From positions 1-24,233 of the forward strand of contig QANT01001047.1 in the NCBI GenBank assembly GCA_003254885.1: a stretch of 24,233 bases of DNA, written 5' to 3'. Below the pieces are notes generated by a model. It saw only the letters and a program-made list of their open reading frames with translations, was not told where the DNA came from and searched no databases. A program made the translations under genes and the position numbers. Shown here one piece after another: positions 9,701-18,700 of the stretch. Each line of letters starts with the position of its first letter. Position 1 is the stretch's first letter. Source of the stretch: Purshia tridentata (Eukaryota > Streptophyta > Magnoliopsida > Rosales > Rosaceae).

Positions 9701-12700
9701 TTAACATGCATTTGAAGGATGCTGTATGATGACTCTAATATGTCCATGAACTTTACCCTATGTTTGTCTCATGTTAGACAAGGAAAAATAAAATAAGAGA
9801 AAAGAAAAGAATGCTATTTTCTTTTATTTGACTACATTGAGAAAATGAGAGGAAAGTACAGAGGGAAATTTTAACTCTGTTCATTTTTGTTTTTATGAGT
9901 CAACTTTCTCTCCAATTTTACATATTTTGTGTAGAAAGTTTGATGGAAGTTATTTCACTTCCTTTCTCAATTGGGTAACCAAACATAGGGTTAAGCAGTG
10001 GCAATATGGATATGAATAATTAAGGAATGTGATGCTGAGTTTACAAATGATTCATCACAATGTTCTCATGATTTTCTATGTATCTAAACAATTCAATCAT
10101 AGTATGGTTTGTTTTGAAGAATAAATTATAATAATCCTATAGTGCTTCAAAACCTGGTGTGGAAATTTGTCTTTCTGAATTTTTTTTTCAAAGGGACTCT
10201 GACATGAGTTTATGTTTACTGCAGATTTCTGCTGTTTGTGAGACAAAGTTTCATTATCAGGACAAAATACAGCCTATTCATTATGTTGTCAGTATTTCAC
10301 CAAATATGCAGGTAAATTAGTCAGTTTTTTATTTTTTATTTTCACTGTGCTTCTGCTGATCCTCACTTTAATTGTACTCACTTTCTATATCTTTCTAATA
10401 TCGTATTTATGTTTCCTATAATCATTATTCTTGACATTTTGTTTTCTTGATTATGTGTGAATTTTATGCTTACTCATGTGTATGCCACATGGTTTTATGC
10501 TCCTTTAAGAATTTGATTTGTATGGATTTTTTCCCCTACCAAAGAACTCTGGGCACGGTTGTCGTACATGAATATGAGATCAATTTTCAGGGAAAATATA
10601 AAGTCCAGTCATAAAATTGGAGAAATAATTTTTAGTGAAGGCTATCTTACAAAATTAACATTCTAGAAGTGTTAAATTTCACATTCATATGGCACCATAT
10701 TGCTGATTAATAAACTGAATCGAGGAAAGTCAACACTTGACATTTCTGATGGATCAATTGTTTTATATTGTTTCGGGGTTTGATTGTCTTAATCACTCTG
10801 TTCCCCATGGGCTAATCTATTTGTTTGCTTAATCTTGACAATTTTTAATTCTTAAAAACTTAAAACTCATGAGAGTTATAATTTTTTAGAACTGATCTCA
10901 TTGTTTGGGTGTTCTTGGAATTTGAAATCATCTCATATTACAAATAACTAATAGAAAATAAACATAAGCTTCGTTAGATAATACAAACCCATATTTCTTC
11001 ATTTTATATATTTATAATATTAATTCCTAGTTTTAGTTAAATTTTTTAAATAGCAGAAATACCTTTGTACATTTACAGGTATTATTTGGTGAGATATCAA
11101 CTTTACATTCTGAAAATATATCCTAAAATAAATATTTCTCATAGCAAATTATTTTGGGTGTCATATTAGCAAATCCTCATTAGGGATAAAAGATTGGAAC
11201 TAGTGTTTCCTATGTGAAAAATGGGAGTTGAAATTTATCTCATGAGATTTGGGATGCCGATAGGAATTGATATCTCTCCAATTTTGTTGTAGGAACAACC
11301 AAATCTAAAATAACTCACTGTAATTGATCTAGAATTGGCTAATTTGGTATCCTCTATAATTTGTGCTGGACCATTTTGTGATTAATTTCTGGTCTCTGCA
11401 CTTTTCTATCAGATTGATTGGAACTATATTTTCCCATCATATGCATTTTATTTAATGAGAAACATTGTGCTTTTTATTGGGTGGGGGGGAGAAGACCAAA
11501 GTCTTATGGAATTTTAGCCTGTTGGCAATTTTTTAAGTTTTTTGTTTGGAAAGGAATAGTAGGATTTTAGGGCAAATGTGAGGGGATAGAGTAATATTTT
11601 GGGTTTCTTTGTGGACTTTGGTATCCAATGACTATAGAGATCTTATGTTCTCTTCTCTTCATATGGATTGGGGAGCTGCTGTTTCTTAAGTCATTTGTTA
11701 ATTTTTCAATGACTTTGTGCTGTTATTTTGTTGTTAGTTAGATTGTAGAAGGTAATGATTGTACCTTCAGTGGACTGCTTGTTCACTGCTATAATACTTC
11801 AAATTGATTTGCATCAAGAAACTTCTTTTGTTTCTTATCCAATACTCTTTTCCCTTTTCTATTTTGGTGGAAGAGGAGTGGGTGGTACTTGCTTTTCATA
11901 AATATTCCCCAAAAAGATTCGAATTATATATTTGTACTTGGTTCTTACTCACCGGACACATTTGTATCACTTTTCAGAAATATTCCCCAAAAGATTGGCT
12001 AGTAAGGTCATCCTTGCCTTCTAAGTTCAGTCCAGACATTATCCAATCGGTGCTGAACAAGCTTTCTCCAAACAGTGTCCGGTAAGTCTATCACTTAATT
12101 TGGATTCTTTAGGGGTTGGTAAGGTGATTTCCAAAATCTTAATGATAGTCTGATAAAGAGGTACACAATTTTTCTCTTTGATTGCAATCTAATCTTGTAT
12201 TCCTATCTTTCTTGGAAGATGATAAACAATATTGGTCCTTAAATTTCTATGTGAAAAGCTATTTTAAAACTGAACTTTTACCATTCAATTCTGATGTGAA
12301 TCCTATTTCCAATCAATCAAGATGATTTGGAAGGCCAAAGTACTGTCAAAGGTACCGGCTACTAACTTGGATTATTGCTCACAGAAAAGGCCTACAGTCA
12401 GTGTATCTTCTCATTGGTGCATTATGTGCAAAGAGGCAACTAATCATTGAACACCTTTTCCTCCATTGCCCCATTTCCTTGAGTTGTGCTATAACCTTAA
12501 GCTTTTTTGGGGTAGCTAGGTTTGTTTGGGTGATTTCCCATGCATCCTCATCACTATTCATTGAAAACTATGTCTTTTTGGTGGAGGGAAAAAAACTAGA
12601 TTTTATGGGATTGTGGAGTTATGACAATCTTTTGGGTGGTTTGGATTCTTTCGACAGAAAATAGCAAGATTTCTGAGGAAAATTGTGGAGAGACGATGAA

Positions 12701-15700
12701 TTTCTTATGGGACAGGGTTTGTTTTGGGCATTTATTGGGGCTTAGTTTTGAGTTTTGAGTTTTGTGATGGTCCTTTCTTCCTGTTGAATGTTAACTGGGA
12801 ACAGCAGTTTGCCAGTTTCATAGGTTCCTCCGATGTTTTTGGCATGGCTGGGTTTCTGTTTGGGGTTTTGTGTTATGTTTTCTGCTTGGGGTTGCCTGGT
12901 ATATTATTTTTCTAATATAACCTTGATTTTTGAGCCCCTTTTTGGTGGACCTCTGGTTCATTGCATATGTATTATTTTCACTTTTGTTAATAAGTTTGTT
13001 CCTTTCACTATAAAAAAGTAAATTCTAATGTCTGCAAATAGAACCACCACTGAAATCTTTTAGGTTTCGTCTGGACAAAGATCAAGTTGAAACATATGGA
13101 TTAACCAAAAAGGGTTTTTGCAGAATCAATTTTCACAAATTACATACACATACATGTTTTCTAAACCCCAAAACCTTAAAAATAGGTCAAAAGCAGTTGG
13201 GTATTGTAAGACACCAAAACAGCTTTAAAATGTGATTTTGATGAGCAAGTATGTTATACGTAAACAGCTTTAAAATATAATTTTGATACATCTTGCTTGA
13301 GCTAATGAGATTTCCTTAAAGCAAAATACAAGTGAAAACTTTGTCTAGTTAACCCTATCGAAAGTTTTTTGGTTCAATCAGTTTTGCGCAGAACTCAGTT
13401 TTAAGTTATGGTCTGTAATTTCCACTTATGGCACCATATACAACATCTTAAATCAACTCTAACCACCTAAGTTAATTGTCCTCAGGCCACTACTTTCACT
13501 TACCAGCCTAAGAATGTGAGATTCAAAGCTTGTTGGTGTGAACTCTGGTTATTCAATTGTTCTTGCCCTGAACTCTTCGTGCTTGCATTGTTAATCAATG
13601 GCCTCAACTCATTAAAATTTAACAATTGATTTCAACTCATTAAAATTTGACAAATGATTTCAACTCATTACAACCTTGAGTGTCTTTTGGACATGAAAAA
13701 TGTCAACACATACGTGGACTTTACAGTTCTATGGTATAGTCCTACACAAACATGTTATGGTAATGTGTAGTGAAACTGTCGTTTTTGGCTATTTGAAGTT
13801 CTTTTGTAGGTATTATTTTTTTTTTCTTCCCATCTATGGGTTTTTGGTTTCAATTGTTCTTTAAGAAATTTTCAATAGGGAGGAAGAGTGTTTTTTGGGA
13901 CTGATCTTCATGTTATCTTCACATGTCGAGCAAAGATTGGACTACTACTGGTCCTCCTTTTACTTCTTTGTACTTTTTGTCTAATTGCAATAAATTTTTT
14001 GGTTTTAATATAAAAAAGGCCATCACTTTATCTCCTTAAACATAAGACAACCTTTTAGTGAAATGATAATAGGAGAGCCTAGTTATATTGTTCTGTTCAA
14101 AGAATTTTTGGCCCACATGACATTCCAGTCGCATTCGTCTCTATAGAATTGACTGAACTAGTGCAGTGGTGCATTATTTTGGTATGAAGATGGTTTGGAG
14201 TCCTTGCAACTTCATTTTTCTCAAGTTCTGATCGCATTGTTATACTTGTGTTGAATGAAATTTATGTATTTGATTTCATATAGTGATTTACAGCACCAGA
14301 ACTCATTAATCATTTATCCTATTTTCTGAGGGCTGTCCTATTTTAGTATCAAATAGTCATATTATTTATGTAAGCATTTGATCTTTCCATCCATGGCATA
14401 GTACTTTTTGCTGCTGTCTAAAAGTTTGATATCTGCCGTAAAGAAATTTTTAAGTGTTCTCATAATTCTCCTATTGTCTATTTTTTCTTCTTCAAGTGAG
14501 ATAATGACATTAAACTGTGATAAATTTTTTAATAAGTCTTGTTCTACAGAATTTTCTGGGAGTCAAAGAAATTTGAAGATCATACTGACATGGTTGAGCC
14601 ATGGTATGAAACTGCTTATTCCATCGAGAGAATTACTGGCTCCATGATTCAGGTTTGCTAGGGATGTATAAATCGCTTCTTATATTTTATGGGCACAATA
14701 GTGTTAGGGTAGCAATGATATATATATATATATATATTAGTGGTAATAATCTGCTAGTTTTGTTGCTTTTTTGTTAATTACATCAGTTTAGAGGTGTTAG
14801 GAGTGATTGAGGAGAAAAGAAAAGACTTACCAATCCTGAGTTTTTAATTTGATTACAGGAATGGATAGTATCTTCCCCAAATGAGAATTTGCACCTACCG
14901 GCACCTAATGTGTTCATCCCCACTGACTTGTCAATTAAGGATGAGCATGAGAAGGTGTGATGAATAATAAATCTAATTTGAAATAGCAAAATGTAATTTG
15001 AAGTGAACAAAGAACTTTAATTTTTCTGATGTGATTGACTCTTAATCAGGTTAAATGTCCAGTTCTGCTAAGAAAGTCACCATATTCGACACTATGGTAC
15101 AAGCCCGATACATTGTTCTTTACCCCTAAAGCTTATGTTAAGATTGATTTCAATTGTCCCCACGCAAGTGACTCCCCTGAAGCAGAAGTCCTAACTAAAA
15201 TTTTTACTCTGCTGTTAATGGATTACTTGAATGAATATGGTAAGACTTTATTTACAATCAGTTATCTCGGAATCTCCATGTAATTTCCATTGGTGGTGAC
15301 CGATTTTGTTTTTCACTTACACAAAAGGTGTTCTTTTCTTGATGAAGAGCTTATTTAATTGTTTTGTTGTCAGCTTATTATGCTCAGGTTGCTGAACTGT
15401 TTTATGGAATAAACCACACAGATAGTGGGTTTCAGGTATTTTATTAAATCATGCAATACTTGCTAGATGGTTCTTCAAATTGTTGTTTTGTTGTTTCTGT
15501 AAAAGTCTAGTCTCTGCTGTCTCAGCCTCTCCTTGAATTGATTAATTTTTGGGTTCTGCAGCATTGTGATATTGAGAAAGTGTTAATTAGCTATCATTTA
15601 TATTAAGAAATTAAACTTCCAGCTCAGGCTAAATGTTAGTTAATTAGAAGGTAGAAGTAGAAACCATTTGATGGATTTCTCCAACTGTAAACACTAAGGC

Positions 15701-18700
15701 CATAAATTCTGAATGAAGTCATGGATCTTGAATCACTTAATTGTTGGAGGGTGGATATTTTTTGAGAGGGTCCGAAATAGGAGGACAGTAGTTCGTATGT
15801 TCTGCTATTTCTGCATTATGAACTGGGCAGGGTTTAGTTGGTCTCTGGATTTATGTTTGCTTTACTTGTACAGTTGTACCTCATAGGTCAGGTAGCTATA
15901 AATTCTCATCCATGCTAAAGTTACCATTTGCTGCAGCTCCATTTTATTTAGCGCCATTAGGTCCTCATTTTCATTACCTTCTGCTCATCATAACTACACC
16001 TGGATTTGGCCTTTGTTTCTAAGTTAATTTGTGCATGCTACTTTTTGAGTTATTCCCCCCTCCCCCCTCCCCCCTCCTCCTCATATGGATGCATTTTATT
16101 GTTTGCTTCTGAACTTATATTTTTCTTCCTTAGGTGATTCTGGTTGGTTATAATCACAAATTGAGGATTTTACTGGAAACTGTAGTTGAAAAGATTGCAA
16201 GTTTTAAAGTGAAAGCTGACAGGTTCTCTGTTATTAAGGTAAAGTTTAAGGGTGTTTTTGCATTTGTACGAAACAATCTGAGCATTTGACTGAACACTGT
16301 CAGTGGTGATACAGCTGCCTGATTAATACTTTTTGCATGTCCAGTGATTTATTGCGTTTTGTTATCCTAGAGACATACACTAAGCTATCTTATGTCCTTC
16401 AGCTCCGGAAAGATTTTGAAAAGATACAGAAACATATTTATCTACCTATTTTCTGCCACATTTCATTTATTTATTTTTTTATAATAAAAGTGATTTGGAA
16501 CATTACTTTACTGTTCTAGAACCTCCAAGATTCTCTTCATGCTTTTCAAAGGTGGAGTAGAATTTTTCATGATCATGGAGGTTAGCTAAGTTGGCATAAG
16601 TGACAATCTTGTTTCTTATTTTATACAAAATATTCAATTATATATACTAACTGTCTAAGTTCTGACCTGGAGGTCCATGCCTTAGTTAAAGATGCTGATC
16701 ATCCTTAGAATCATAGGACTTTCGTAGATTCCAGCATCATCATCATTTATTAATAGTAACATTATTTGTGGGTCCAAAAAAAACCTAACTTTTATTTCAT
16801 CAATTAATCTGTGTTTCGTAGGAGCAGTTTGTTCTTGCTTTGAAGCTATTTCTGTTGCTCTGGCACTTGTGTATAGCTTTATTAAGTTGGGCCTTTGTAG
16901 AATACCTTTTCTTTTCATGCCATCTTTAATTATATCTTGTGTTATCTGCCCTTTTGTCCGTATCAGGAAGTGGTCACAAAGGAATACCACAATTACAAAT
17001 TCCAACAGCCTTATGAGCAGGCTATGTACTACTGCTCATTAATTCTACAGGATCATACTTGGCCATGGATGGAAGAACTTGAAGTTCTTCCTCATCTTGA
17101 AGTTGAAGATCTTGCCAAATTTGTTCCCATGATGCTCTCAAGGGCCTTCATAGAGTGCTACACAGCAGGTTTTCATATCCTTTTCCCTTAGGTTGTAGAT
17201 AGTTGTCTTCGTTTTTGTTTTTCTTTACTACTGCTATTCATTGCTAGTAAATTGTATTTGCAGGAAACCTTGAAAGTAATGAAGCTGAGTCAATGATTCA
17301 GCATATTGAAGATGTTTTCTGTAAGGGTTCAAACCCAATTTGCCAACCTCTATTCCCATCCCAACATTTGACAAATAGAGTTGTGAAGCTTGAAAAGGGC
17401 AAGAACTATTTCTACCCTGTGGAAGGCCTTAATCCAAGTGATGAGAATTCTGCTCTTGTCCACTATGTTCAGGTTTTAAATTTGTTTACATAAGGAATAA
17501 ACTGGATTCTGTCCTTTCCGGCATGGACTTCTTGTTTCTTGTTTTCATGCTATATGTTCTCATTCAAAATTTACAAAACCTTGTAAGAGTTCTGACTGAA
17601 GTGTTTCAAACCAATAATTTCTTCTCCAATACGTATTAATAAAAATCCAGAAAATATCTTTTAAGGAAATTTTAAGAATTATTATATCTGTCACTGCTGA
17701 AAAATATAAAATTTATTTGTAATAAATCTGTAGTTTGATCACTCAAATAGACTTTCAGGCTTTTATCGATGAGGTTGCATGCAAAAGAGACATTCTGACA
17801 ACAATGATCATCCTTGCTCCTTAGGTTAACTTAATGAAACCTCTTTTTCCGTCAAAAAATGAAACCTTTTTTTTAACCCCTTAACCATGCCTTCTTTTGG
17901 TTCAAAAGACTTGCTTTTTGGCCTCCCTGTGATCTTTGAGACAGCTTCAACTGAAATTAAACCACTATTTCCATTGTTTATTGTTTCTTGTATTAAAATC
18001 ATCATACCAATCTGTCAGTCATTTATCTACACCATGGGCTCTATAATTGTTTTTATACACAATTATTTTAATTTGTGTAGGTTCATCGAGATGATTTTAT
18101 GCTGAATGTGAAACTTCAACTGTTTGCTCTTATTGCAAAGCAACCAGCCTTCCACCAGCTTAGATCAGTTGAGCAACTTGGTTACATCACCGCCCTCTTG
18201 CAGAGGCATGAAACAATTTCAAATTCCTTGGCTCTTTTTCAGGCCTAATTTGGATTCTTTCAATTAGCTTCCATTTTTTTTTTTTTCTGATGCAGGAATG
18301 ATTCTGGTATCCGTGGAGTGCAGTTTATCATACAATCCGCAGTGAAGGTATATGGCATGCTTTTACTCTATGCCTACTGTGTTTCCCTGTTGGCTTATGT
18401 GCCTATTCCAAGTATGTTATGTTGATCTAACAGGGTCCAGCACATATTGATTTGAGAGTGGAGGCATTCCTCAAGGCATTTGAGAGTAAACTTTATGAGA
18501 TGACAAATGAGGAATTCAAGGTGAGATCAATGAGGTTCTAGCCTTAATTCCTGCTTACAAGGGTTGACCATCTTTTATGCCACTATAGTCTCTTTTGTAT
18601 TTATAAGCATCGGACTTCATTAGAACTCCCAGTGGTATCATTTTTGACCTTCCTTTAGTATTTTTTGCCATGTTTCTTATCCTCACATACAGATAGTAGA

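Larger units (their letters stand above)
8188..10224 (+). other. Intron 12 (2037 bp), transposon-rich
   Basis: It contains an antisense retroelement-like segment (8471-8860) and two MITEs (9173-9502 and 9756-9990). The remainder is AT-rich intron sequence with no other feature seen. Confidence 0.7.
12082..14549 (+). other. Intron 14 (2468 bp)
   Basis: It holds a degenerate LINE 3' end (about 12320-13020), a 46-bp spaced direct repeat (13216-13288), a 28-bp tandem repeat (13604-13669), and a possible second retroelement tail (13940-14018). The remainder is AT-rich with nothing recognised. Confidence 0.7.

Noticed and set aside
13063..13365. MITE candidate in intron 14 (GTCTGGACAAAG on the left, CTTTGTCTAG on the right)
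   Set aside because: Only about ten bases match between the ends, and no target duplication was found, so it is too weak to call.
17887..18105. 72-codon open frame at the end of intron 21
   Set aside because: It overlaps exon 22 in another frame and has no features of its own.
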